Source: RYN-133 sp963754285 (GTDB lineage Bacteria > Actinomycetota > Actinomycetes > Mycobacteriales > Jatrophihabitantaceae). From it: a stretch of 64,000 bases of DNA. The stretch is from NCBI GenBank assembly GCA_963754285.1, contig CAVWFN010000020.1, positions 124,001 through 188,000 of the forward strand, in the 5' to 3' direction. Positions 1-6,987 of this stretch are shown here, piece by piece (the stretch's first letter is position 1; the number at the start of each line of letters is the position of its first letter). The translations under genes were made by a program, and so were the position numbers. The notes below the pieces were generated by a model. The model ran no database searches. It was not told where the DNA came from and saw nothing but the letters and a program-made list of their open reading frames with translations.

Positions 1-643
1 GCGTCGGTGCGGTGATCCGCACGAGGTCGTCGTAGACCGGTTTGCGCAACGCGACGCCGCGCACCGCCCGCGCGATGCCCCGGCGATTGCAGCGCGCCAG
101 GCGCGAACGGAACTCGGCGATCACAGGTGCTCCGCCGGGATCGCTTCGGAACGTCGGGCCGAACATGAGCGGCAGCACCACCGGGACGAGCGGTCCCATG
201 CCGGTCAGCGGATAGATCGCGCCGAGCACCAGATCCTGGACCGCCGAGAACCACGGCTCGCGGTCCGCGCTCGTATCGAGCAAGGTCAGTGACCGCAGCA
301 GGTCGGCATGCCTGATCGCGAGCCGTTGACCGATGAAGCCGCCCATCGACAGCCCGACGTAGTGGACCGGTCCCACGTCCAACGACTTGATCAGTGCGAC
401 CGCGTCGCTCGCGAGCGTGTCCATGTCGTAGCCCGTGCGCGCGGCCGGCGACTCGCCCTGCCCGCGCCAGTCGACGGTCACGCAGCGATACCGCGTGCGC
501 AGCGCTTCGACCTGGGGGTGGAACATCCAGCCGCTGAACAGCAGCCCGTGGCCGAACACGATCGTCGGCGCATCGGGCCGATCGGGCGGCGCACCGGTGT
601 CGGTGTAGGCGATCGACGTGTCGTCGACCTGCAGCGTCGGCAC
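1..643 (-). CDS. Alpha/beta hydrolase fold protein, partial (runs off the left edge)
   Basis: The reading frame runs out of the window without a stop, so the C-terminus with the catalytic His is missing. The translation starts VPTLQVDDTS and shows the oxyanion strand FGHGLLFSGW (about residue 30-39), the VDWRGQGES turn (58-65) and the nucleophile elbow GLSMGG with Ser near residue 99. This is typical of esterase/haloperoxidase-type hydrolases; the substrate cannot be told. I chose the GTG at 643 because the frame-corrected small gene before it stops at 646, leaving a two-base gap. That spacing makes it the third gene of a ParA-like/small protein/hydrolase operon. Confidence 0.8.
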   Translation of the reverse strand, partial: MPTLQVDDTSIAYTDTGAPPDRPDAPTIVFGHGLLFSGWMFHPQVEALRTRYRCVTVDWRGQGESPAARTGYDMDTLASDAVALIKSLDVGPVHYVGLSMGGFIGQRLAIRHADLLRSLTLLDTSADREPWFSAVQDLVLGAIYPLTGMGPLVPVVLPLMFGPTFRSDPGGAPVIAEFRSRLARCNRRGIARAVRGVALRKPVYDDLVRITAPT

Positions 644-645
644 GC

Positions 646-919
646 TCAGGACGACCGTCGTCCCAGCCGCACCTGCAGCGGCCCGGCGCTGAGCGAGAAC
701 GAGCGACCTTCAAGGATCAGCCGCGGGCGCTGCCAGGCGCTCGGGGCCAGATACAACCGGGTCTCGACGACAGCCGACGGCGCCGGTTCGGTCGTCAGCC
801 GCGGCCGCCTTCGGTGCCTTCGGTGCCTGCGGTGTCTTCGGGGCCGGTGCCGGCTGCGCCTGCTCCTCGGTCAGGTCGTGCAACAGGTCGGCGGTGAGAT
901 CCTCCGAGCGCGCGCTCAT
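646..919 (-). pseudogene. Small Ala/Pro-rich protein gene, apparently frameshifted
   Basis: The ATG at 919 overlaps the ParA-like stop (ATGA), so translation is coupled. The first frame gives MSARSEDLTADLLHDL and an Ala/Pro/Lys stretch, then an implausible tail to a stop at 710. From about 798 another frame opens and reads TTEPAPSAVVETRLYLAP and RPRLILEGRSFSLSAGPLQ to a stop at 646, two bases before the next start. The tail looks like real protein, so one extra base near 795-830 probably breaks a protein of about 90 residues. A short repeat (cttcggtgc-like, 811-845) lies just upstream of the break. Function unknown; no homolog recognised. Confidence 0.55.
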
Positions 920-1683
920 GACAGGCCCTTCTGTTCGTACTTGCTGGTGACTTCTTTCGACAGGGCGCGGTAGGCCTCGGCGACGGGGCTCTTCGGCGCC
1001 GACAGCACGACCGGCCGCTTGGCCAGGGTCGCGCTCGGCACGCGCCGCGAGAACGGGATACGTGTGTCGAACACGGGCAGGTTGGTCGCCGAGAGTGCGT
1101 CGGACACCTCGCGCGCGGCCGCCCCCTGCTTGTCCCAGTTCGAACATGCGACGCCGAGCAGATGCGCGGTCGTGTTCTCGTACTTGCGATGGTTGGCAAG
1201 AAACGTCGACAGCCGGACGGCGCCGAGCGCGCTGCCCGGATCGGACGTGAACACGGTGAGCACAGCCTCGGCGGCGGCGATCGCGGCCAGGGTCAGGTTG
1301 CCGTTGTCGCCGTGCGTGTCGATCACGATGGTGTCGTAATCGCCGAACACCGGCCGCAGCGTGCGCCGCAGGCTGGTCGCCAGGGCGCCGTTCTGCGCAA
1401 GGGTCACTCCCACCGCCTCGAGGGACGGATGGGCGGGCAGCACGTCGACGCCCGGCACCACCTCGCGGCGGATGACCGCACGGACGTCCGCGTCGGGGTC
1501 GGCGAGCACCGCCGCAAGCGAGTCGTCCGGTCCGGCGACGACGCCGAAGGCGCGGCCGAGACTGTCCTGCGGGTCTGCGTCGACGGCGAGCGTTCGACCG
1601 CTCTCACCGAAGACGGTCGCCAGATTCACCGCGGTCGAGGTCTTGCCGACGCCACCCTTGCTGCTACAGACGGCCAGCCGCAT
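916..1683 (-). CDS. ParA/MinD-family ATPase
   Basis: A 255-residue P-loop ATPase of the ParA/Soj superfamily. The deviant Walker A motif KGGVGKT is at residues 9-15, including the signature lysine K9; DADPQ follows at about 35-39 and the Walker B-like strand VIDTHGD near residue 120. Such proteins dimerise on ATP and position plasmids, chromosomes or protein cargo. No ParB or parS-like gene is visible beside it, so this is probably an orphan ParA-like positioning or regulatory ATPase rather than the chromosomal parA. Its stop overlaps the start of the small Ala/Pro-rich gene, which may encode a partner. Confidence 0.85.
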   Translation of the reverse strand: MRLAVCSSKGGVGKTSTAVNLATVFGESGRTLAVDADPQDSLGRAFGVVAGPDDSLAAVLADPDADVRAVIRREVVPGVDVLPAHPSLEAVGVTLAQNGALATSLRRTLRPVFGDYDTIVIDTHGDNGNLTLAAIAAAEAVLTVFTSDPGSALGAVRLSTFLANHRKYENTTAHLLGVACSNWDKQGAAAREVSDALSATNLPVFDTRIPFSRRVPSATLAKRPVVLSAPKSPVAEAYRALSKEVTSKYEQKGLS

Positions 1684-1751
1684 GCGCTACACCGTCTCAT
1701 GGCCCGTGCGGTGCCGACACCCGGGTGGCGCGGGTGTGTGCCACAGCGCGG

Positions 1752-2558
1752 CTAGGAGGACGCCAGGAACGCAGTGATCAACGCTGCCGTCTCGTCGGGG
1801 AACTCGATCGTCGGGTTGTGTCCGCTCTCGGGCAGTACCTCGACCTGTGCGCCCGCGAGCGCGTAGCGGCGCGCCGACCGTGCGCCGTAGAAGTGGTCGT
1901 GGCCGCCCAGGATCACGAGCGTGGGCTTGCCCGCCGCGCGTACCTGGGCGTCGAGCGGGCGCCGGGCCATCCGGTCGCGGCGGTCGACAAGCACGACGCG
2001 GAACATCGCCGGGTCGAGGGCGCGGAAGTCGGCCATCGCCTGCGCGGCGAGTTCCTGGCCGTCCGGATTGCGACGCGCCGCGGCACGTAACACAACCCGG
2101 CCGACCGGTTGCAGGACCCGGTGGATCGTCGCGCTGATCGCCGGCACGGTCATGATCACGCGTCCCCGCGGCAGCGTCGCGTCGCTGTAGTCGGGCGCCT
2201 GCGCGACGATGATCAGCCGAGTGACTCGCGGCGAACGCTCAGCAAGCTCAACGGCGACGTCGGCGCCGAAGGAGTGCCCGAGCACGATCGCGTCGTCGAT
2301 GTCGAGGCGGGCCAACACCGCCTCGACCATGCGCGCCTGCGCCGGGGCGTCCGCAGCGCGGCCGCCCGTTGCGCCGTGCCCCAGTAGGTCGACGCGCACG
2401 ATCTGAAATGCATCGGCAAGGCGCTCGACGAGGCGGTCGAACCACTTCAGCGATCCGCTGAAGCCGTGCAGCATCACCAACGTCGGCGCGTCGGGATCTC
2501 CGTCCACGCGCACGTTGGCAGTGGACGAGACATCAAGCCGGGAGTCGGTGCTACGCAC
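1752..2558 (-). CDS. Alpha/beta hydrolase
   Basis: A complete alpha/beta hydrolase of about 268 residues. Visible landmarks are LHGFSGS (oxyanion hole), the nucleophile elbow VLGHSFGAD, the acid region LVILGGHDHFYG, and the catalytic His in PESGHNP close to the C-terminus. These belong to the esterase/epoxide-hydrolase-like group; the natural substrate is unknown. I prefer the GTG at 2558; a TTG at 2567 is in frame, but a -10-like TATCGT occupies 2567-2572, which suggests transcription begins close to the GTG. It is divergent from the PPOX gene at 2617. Confidence 0.8.
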   Translation of the reverse strand: MRSTDSRLDVSSTANVRVDGDPDAPTLVMLHGFSGSLKWFDRLVERLADAFQIVRVDLLGHGATGGRAADAPAQARMVEAVLARLDIDDAIVLGHSFGADVAVELAERSPRVTRLIIVAQAPDYSDATLPRGRVIMTVPAISATIHRVLQPVGRVVLRAAARRNPDGQELAAQAMADFRALDPAMFRVVLVDRRDRMARRPLDAQVRAAGKPTLVILGGHDHFYGARSARRYALAGAQVEVLPESGHNPTIEFPDETAALITAFLASS

Positions 2559-2582
2559 GGCCGTCAACGATACCTACAGCTG

Positions 2583-2610
2583 ACTTCAACCCGACTTGAA
2601 GTTGTTTACT
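2583..2610 (+). promoter_or_regulatory. Perfect inverted repeat in a long-spacer promoter
   Basis: ACTTCAACCCGACTTGAAGT (2583-2602) is a perfect 7-bp inverted repeat with a 6-bp spacer. A -10-like TTTACT at 2605-2610 is six bases from the ATG at 2617, and a weak -35-like CTGACT starts at 2580, giving a spacer of about 19 bp that holds the palindrome. This geometry is like MerR-family promoters. It is inferred from layout only. Confidence 0.4.
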
Positions 2611-2616
2611 GACGTC

Positions 2617-2988
2617 ATGGCCGACTTCACCGCTGCCCAGCTCGACTACCTCGCCTCCCAACGCCTCGGACGTATCGCGACCGCCGGCGCCGACCGCAAA
2701 CCGCACGTCGTCCCGACCTCGTTTCGCTACAACGCAGAGCTCGGGACGGTTGACATCGGCGGGCATCACGTCGCGACCACGAAGAAGTTTCGCGACGTGC
2801 AGGCCAACGGCTGGGCCGCGCTCGTCGTCGACGACCTCGTCTCGACCGATCCCTGGACGCCGCGCATGCTCGAGATCCGCGGGCGGGCGGAGGCGATCGC
2901 GAGCGGCGGAGAGGAACTCGGGCCCGGGTTCGGCTCCGGCTTCATCCGGCTTCACCCGGAGAAGGTGAACAGTTTCGGCATCACCTAG
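2617..2988 (+). CDS. PPOX-class F420-dependent oxidoreductase
   Basis: A 123-residue split beta-barrel flavin/F420-type protein. The N-terminus FTAAQLDYLASQRLGRIAT followed by RKPHVVPTSFRY matches the actinobacterial PPOX-class F420-binding family, and the C-terminus RLHPEKVNSFGI is also characteristic. These small proteins bind F420 (or FMN) and reduce diverse substrates; the substrate here is unknown. The ATG at 2617 is preferred over an upstream in-frame TTG at 2596, which lies inside the palindromic promoter. The stop is shared with the convergent gene: CTAG at 2985-2988 supplies TAG to both strands. Confidence 0.85.
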   Translation: MADFTAAQLDYLASQRLGRIATAGADRKPHVVPTSFRYNAELGTVDIGGHHVATTKKFRDVQANGWAALVVDDLVSTDPWTPRMLEIRGRAEAIASGGEELGPGFGSGFIRLHPEKVNSFGIT

Positions 2989-4173
2989 CTCGTGCGCAGC
3001 TCGCGCTCGAGCGGCGTCGGGAACGACACCGTGACCTTGCCGCCCTCGAGGCGCGGGTGCAGCTTCTCGACCTGCTCGGCGACGGCCCGTTCGGCCGCTT
3101 TGCCACGATCGACGAGCAGTCGTGTGGCGATCGATCCGTCCGCGCGGACGGCCCAGCCGCCGACGATCTGACCGTCCCACCAGATCGTCGGTCCGATGTT
3201 GCCGTTGGTGTCGTAGAGCGGCGTGGCGTCCGCCGGCAGGAACCACTCGCGCTGCTTCCAGCCCATCGGTGTCGAATCGAGCGCGGGCAGCAGCGCGGCG
3301 CCGGGCGCGACCGGATCGGGCCTGTCGGCATCATCGGCCAGCACGAGTCCGCACCCGACATCGGCGACCTCTACTGCCGCGAGCGCCGAGCGGGTGGCAC
3401 CGAGCGTCCAGCCCGTCCACCACTGGACGTCGGTGGGCGTCGCCGGCCCGAACCGTCGCAGGTAGTACTCGACCAGCCGTGCGTTCGCGGCGGGGACGTC
3501 GGCGATCCCGCGTGGCCACCAGCGCGCCGCGGATTCCCAGACGTGGTGCCGCGACGTCCAGGCACCGACCGGCGCGGCACGTACCAGGCGTCCCTCTGCG
3601 GCCATGATCACGAGCACCTGCGAGGTGATGTTGCGGCGCACGTCCCAGGACTTGTCGGTCGTCGGCAACAATGCCGTGCGCAGACGCGGCTCGTCGACCG
3701 ACAGTTCGGCGGCCTGCGCCGCTCCGCGCGCGGCGATGCTGCGCTCGACACCGCGCTCGACGTCCTCGAGCCAGCCCGCGAGGTCGCCGCCGATCGGCGG
3801 GTCGGTCGGCAATCGCGCCAACTGCGACAGCAACGTCGCGCGCATCTTCGCGGCGACCCCGAGCGACGCCGCGTGATGGACCACGGCCACCAACTCGCGC
3901 CGGCACGACAAACATCGTGCGGCGCATCGCCATCATCCGGACAAGGACACGCGCGTCGTAGAGCGCGCCCGCGACATCGGCGAGCGACGCCGACTCGCAG
4001 CGCGCGAGCAGCGACAGGTACACCGTCGCCGGATCGGTGGCGTGCACGGCGAGCAGCGCGTCGGCGGCCTGCACCACGTCGGATGCAGTGGCGCCCAGGT
4101 GATGGCGGGCGACGAGTCGGGCCCGGCGGTCACGTTGGGTGAAAGTCGTCACTCTGGTCTCGATTCGCCACAT
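2985..4173 (-). pseudogene. Winged-helix DNA-binding domain protein (AlkZ/YcaQ-like, HTH_42), one frameshift
   Basis: The N-terminal part (LLAVHATDPATVYLSLLAR, then MRRTMFVVP) and the C-terminal part (RELVAVVHHAASLG through PLERELRTS) are in different frames. The family normally reads straight through as FVVPREL, and removing one G at about 3897-3902 restores exactly that. The restored protein of about 390 residues belongs to the winged-helix family that includes the crosslink glycosylase AlkZ/YcaQ, and has the aromatic WWDGQIVGGW segment near its end. The start could be ATG 4173 or GTG 4152. Either a recent pseudogene or a one-base sequence error. Confidence 0.75.
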
Positions 4174-4224
4174 CGGCCACGAGAACCTTTAATACGCAGT
4201 AACTCGACACAGCGGGGAGCGAGC

Positions 4225-4401
4225 ATGACTGACTACGCGTCCGAACAGGACGTCATCGCAGAGTTGGTGCGCGAGTTTCCGACGGTTCCGGCGCGCATCA
4301 TCACCAACATCCTGCACGCCTACTTGCAGACCAACGACGACCTCGAGCACGCCGCCAGGGCCGCTCGTGTTCGCCTCGACGACGCGTTGCAGCACGGCTG
4401 A
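4225..4401 (+). CDS. Small three-helix-bundle protein (CUE/UBA-like appearance)
   Basis: A 58-residue protein with a good Shine-Dalgarno (GGGGAG at about 4214-4219). The pattern of hydrophobic residues with FPTVP between helix 1 and 2 (DVIAELVREFPTVPARIITN) and LEHAARAAR in helix 3 looks like a compact three-helix bundle. Actinobacteria carry a family called three-helix bundle dimerization domain proteins with this FP-VP pattern, and it probably belongs there. Function unknown. It sits alone between a convergent gene and the broken winged-helix gene that diverges from it. Confidence 0.65.
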   Translation: MTDYASEQDVIAELVREFPTVPARIITNILHAYLQTNDDLEHAARAARVRLDDALQHG

Positions 4402-4422
4402 GAACCGACGCGTCGTCGTAGC

Positions 4423-5358
4423 TCACGACTTGTCGCGCCACGCCGGGATCACGTCGGCGAGCAGTCGCTCCACCTGCTCGCGGTCCTCGGCCACGTCGGC
4501 TCCGAGCGGATTGAGCACGATCATCTCGGCACCGGCGGCCTCGACAGCACGAAGTCCGGCGACCACGTCATCAGCGGTGCCGGCCACCGGGACGTCCTCG
4601 ATGCCGCGCATCGAGCCGTAGAGCCGGTGCAGCCCTGCGTTGACCTGATCGCGGGCTCGCTGCGCATCGTTGTCGACGGCGAGGTAGACGCGCTTCGCGA
4701 TCGGGAAGCTCGCCGCGTCGCGGCCGCGGTCGGCGAGTTCGTCGCGCACCAGTTCAACGTGGCCGGCGAACTTGGCAGTGGTGGACGAGCCGGCGCCGAG
4801 GAAGGCGTCGCCGTGGGTGACGGCGCGCGCGATCGAGGTCGGTGCGCCGGCGCCGAACCAGATCGGCGGGTGCGGCCGCTGGACGGGCTTGGGCGAGATC
4901 GCCACATCGTCCAACTCGCGGAAGCGGCCGTGAAAGGTGACCGTCGCGTCGTCGGACCAGGCGGCCTTCATCAGTTGCAGCCCCTCGGTGAAGTAGCTGA
5001 CGAAGGTTTCGCGGTCGACGCCGAACGCGGCGAAGTTGCGAAATCCGCCGCCCGCCGAGACGCCGATATCGAGGCGTCCGTGGGACAGGCGGTCGACCGC
5101 GGCAATCGCGCCGGCCAGGTGCAGGGGGTCGTGTTGTGAGCTCACGAGCACCCCGACGCCGAGGCGCATGCGTTCGGTCGAGGCCGCTGCGTAGGCGAGC
5201 AGCGGCAGCGGCGCGATCATCGGCGTGGGGCCGAGCGTCTGTTCGATCGTCCACGCCGATTCGAACCCGGCCTCCTCGGCGCGGGCCAGATATGACTGCA
5301 CGCCCGCTGCGTCGAAGCCGGACGTGTCGAGCTGCGGGATCGATACGGCGAAGCGCAC
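4423..5358 (-). CDS. LLM-class F420-dependent oxidoreductase
   Basis: A luciferase-like (TIM-barrel) oxidoreductase of 311 residues. It begins VRFAVSIPQLD and has the family segments SAWTIEQ, RLGVGVL, GRLDIGVSAGGG and ISPKPVQRPHPPIWFG. Enzymes of this class use reduced F420 or FMN; the substrate is not predictable. The GTG at 5358 fits the homologous N-terminus, and the same frame is open further upstream only by chance. It follows the DNA glycosylase gene by 14 bases, so both are likely cotranscribed. Confidence 0.85.
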   Translation of the reverse strand: MRFAVSIPQLDTSGFDAAGVQSYLARAEEAGFESAWTIEQTLGPTPMIAPLPLLAYAAASTERMRLGVGVLVSSQHDPLHLAGAIAAVDRLSHGRLDIGVSAGGGFRNFAAFGVDRETFVSYFTEGLQLMKAAWSDDATVTFHGRFRELDDVAISPKPVQRPHPPIWFGAGAPTSIARAVTHGDAFLGAGSSTTAKFAGHVELVRDELADRGRDAASFPIAKRVYLAVDNDAQRARDQVNAGLHRLYGSMRGIEDVPVAGTADDVVAGLRAVEAAGAEMIVLNPLGADVAEDREQVERLLADVIPAWRDKS

Positions 5359-5372
5359 GGTTCGAACGCTAC

Positions 5373-6278
5373 TCAGGCACTCAGGGCAACACCGCGGGTG
5401 AGCACCCGCGGCCCGACGGCACGCAGGTAGACGCTCGCCCACGTGCGCCATGGCCGCCAGGCCTCGGCGAGCTGCTCGAACTGTTCGGGTGTCGCGGGGG
5501 CGCCGAGCCTGTAGAGCTCGCCGAGCAACCGCTGCGCCTTCGGCTCGTGGATCGGTGCGACGTCGGTGAAGCCGACCGCGCGGATGACGATCAGAGATGC
5601 GTAGACCGGTCCGATGCCCTTGATCTGCTGCACCTCGGCAAGGGCCTCGTCGGGACCGAGACCGAACAGTCGCGCTGCCTCGAGGCGTCCGTCCGCAGCG
5701 GCGCGGGCCACGCCGTGCAGGCGGTCGAGTCGCTGGGTGTCGATGCCGGGGAATGCGCCGAGCTTGAGCACTGCGGCGGGCGTCGGGAAGGCGGCCAGCT
5801 GCGTGCCGGCCAGGTCGAACCGGCGGCCCACGGCGCTCGACAGCGCAGCGCGCACGCGACTGGCCTGGCGGTGCTGGCGGCGGGCGGACAGCACCGACCA
5901 GGCGGCTGCCTCGTACGGCGAGTAGAACAGCGGCGGACGCAACCCGGGCGCGGCGAGCTGCAACCGGCGCAGCACCGGGTCGCGCCGTCCGACCTCGACG
6001 AAGTCGCGAGCGTCGTGGTCGAGGGACAGCACGCGAGCCACCTGTGCCCGGATCGTGTCGAGCGACCCGGCACCGTGGACCTCGCCGAGCACCGCGGCGT
6101 CCTGCTGGCGCACGACCACGCCGACCTGCTGGCCGAATCCGCCGTCGAGCGTGAACGCCAGCCGCATCGCGCCGTCGAACTCGCAAGCGCTCGTGGCATC
6201 GCGCTGGCCGAAGCCGAACTGCACCGACTCGCGCAGCGAGAACTCGCCCTGGGCCGTGATCGTGAACGAGCGCATCAT
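5373..6278 (-). CDS. AlkA-like DNA-3-methyladenine glycosylase family protein (HhH-GPD)
   Basis: A 301-residue member of the helix-hairpin-helix base-excision glycosylases. The N-terminal half resembles the AlkA beta-domain, and the hairpin reads IKGIGPVYASLIVIRAVG, followed by WRPWRTWASVYLRA as in AlkA. In AlkA the catalytic Asp is in a PDD segment after the hairpin; here the matching position reads PIHEP, so the usual Asp is absent. It may belong to a divergent actinobacterial subgroup or have altered chemistry. Two adjacent ATG codons (6278, 6275) are possible starts. It is upstream of the LLM oxidoreductase in a probable two-gene operon. Confidence 0.8.
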   Translation of the reverse strand: MMRSFTITAQGEFSLRESVQFGFGQRDATSACEFDGAMRLAFTLDGGFGQQVGVVVRQQDAAVLGEVHGAGSLDTIRAQVARVLSLDHDARDFVEVGRRDPVLRRLQLAAPGLRPPLFYSPYEAAAWSVLSARRQHRQASRVRAALSSAVGRRFDLAGTQLAAFPTPAAVLKLGAFPGIDTQRLDRLHGVARAAADGRLEAARLFGLGPDEALAEVQQIKGIGPVYASLIVIRAVGFTDVAPIHEPKAQRLLGELYRLGAPATPEQFEQLAEAWRPWRTWASVYLRAVGPRVLTRGVALSA

Positions 6279-6310
6279 GCGCGCACTATCGCGCGCGGGT
6301 CCGACAACGC

Positions 6311-6955
6311 TCAGGAACCGACGGCGTCGTCGAGGGGGTCGAGGCGCATCTCGCGGCCGGTGCCGCTGCGCGGCTTGGGCCGGCGCGGCTCGCGCACACC
6401 TGCGCCGCCGCCCCGGCGACGGATCCACAGCGTGACAGCGGTGCCGGCCGTCACGCACGCACCGGACTCGGGACTCTGGTCGGTGACGGTGCCGGTCAGC
6501 TCCATGAGCGGCGGGCCGTCCGGCTCGGCTCCGACGGCCACCAGCCCGGCGGCCGCCAACGTGCGGTGCGCGTCTTCGACGCTTGCTCCGACGACGTTCG
6601 GCACCCGGACGTCGGCCGCACGACGCCGTTCGCGCGCCTCGGCGACGAGTTCATCGGCGGCGGCATCAGTTGCTGTTTCTCGCGGCGAGGACGTTTCATC
6701 CAGATCGCGCCAGCGCTCCCAGGCCGACTGCCGGGTCACCCCGAGCCGCGTTGCGATCTCGGTCCATGACATCCCATGGCGGCGCGCCGTGCGAACAGCG
6801 ACGAGTTCGGCCTGGTCCAGCAACCGTCGGACGAGACCGACGTCGGTCAGCGCATCGAGCGCGCTGCTCCCATCGCTGTCGGACGGCGCTGCCTGCCGCC
6901 AGCCGTCAAGTCGCGTCCACGCGCGGCGGCCGTCGTGCCACGGGCCCTTGCTCAC
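6311..6955 (-). CDS. Cytoplasmic HTH-PASTA domain protein
   Basis: A 214-residue protein without signal peptide or membrane segment. Residues 62-83 (MSWTEIATRLGVTRQSAWERW) form a helix-turn-helix resembling sigma region 4 or a Fis-like domain, and residues 116-179 (VRVPNVVGASVEDAHRTL to TVTLW-type ending) form one PASTA domain. PASTA domains usually sit outside the cell on Ser/Thr kinases or penicillin-binding proteins, where they sense muropeptides. A soluble PASTA fused to a DNA-binding domain suggests a regulator with a different ligand or an adaptor. The C-terminal tail is basic and Pro/Arg-rich. The GTG start has a leaderless promoter. Confidence 0.75.
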   Translation of the reverse strand: MSKGPWHDGRRAWTRLDGWRQAAPSDSDGSSALDALTDVGLVRRLLDQAELVAVRTARRHGMSWTEIATRLGVTRQSAWERWRDLDETSSPRETATDAAADELVAEARERRRAADVRVPNVVGASVEDAHRTLAAAGLVAVGAEPDGPPLMELTGTVTDQSPESGACVTAGTAVTLWIRRRGGGAGVREPRRPKPRSGTGREMRLDPLDDAVGS

Positions 6956-6961
6956 GCTGTC

Positions 6962-6967
6962 AGGCTA
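6962..6967 (-). promoter_or_regulatory. Leaderless -10 box, TAGCCT, for the HTH-PASTA gene
   Basis: On the minus strand TAGCCT lies six bases before the GTG at 6955, and no Shine-Dalgarno is present, so transcription should begin at the start codon. Confidence 0.5.
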
Positions 6968-6987
6968 CCCTGACGCAGCAACAAGCG

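Noticed and set aside
811..845. Short tandem repeat considered as a CRISPR or minisatellite
   Set aside because: Only two to three imperfect 9-bp units, in frame with an Ala/Pro/Lys repeat of the small protein; no spacers or cas genes.
308..973. Plus-strand open frame across the partial hydrolase and the small gene
   Set aside because: Arg-rich shadow without a ribosome site; the minus-strand hydrolase motif GLSMGG is decisive.
916..1683. ParA-like gene considered as part of a plasmid or replication origin
   Set aside because: No parB, parS cluster, replication gene or iterons are seen; surrounding genes are ordinary chromosomal genes.
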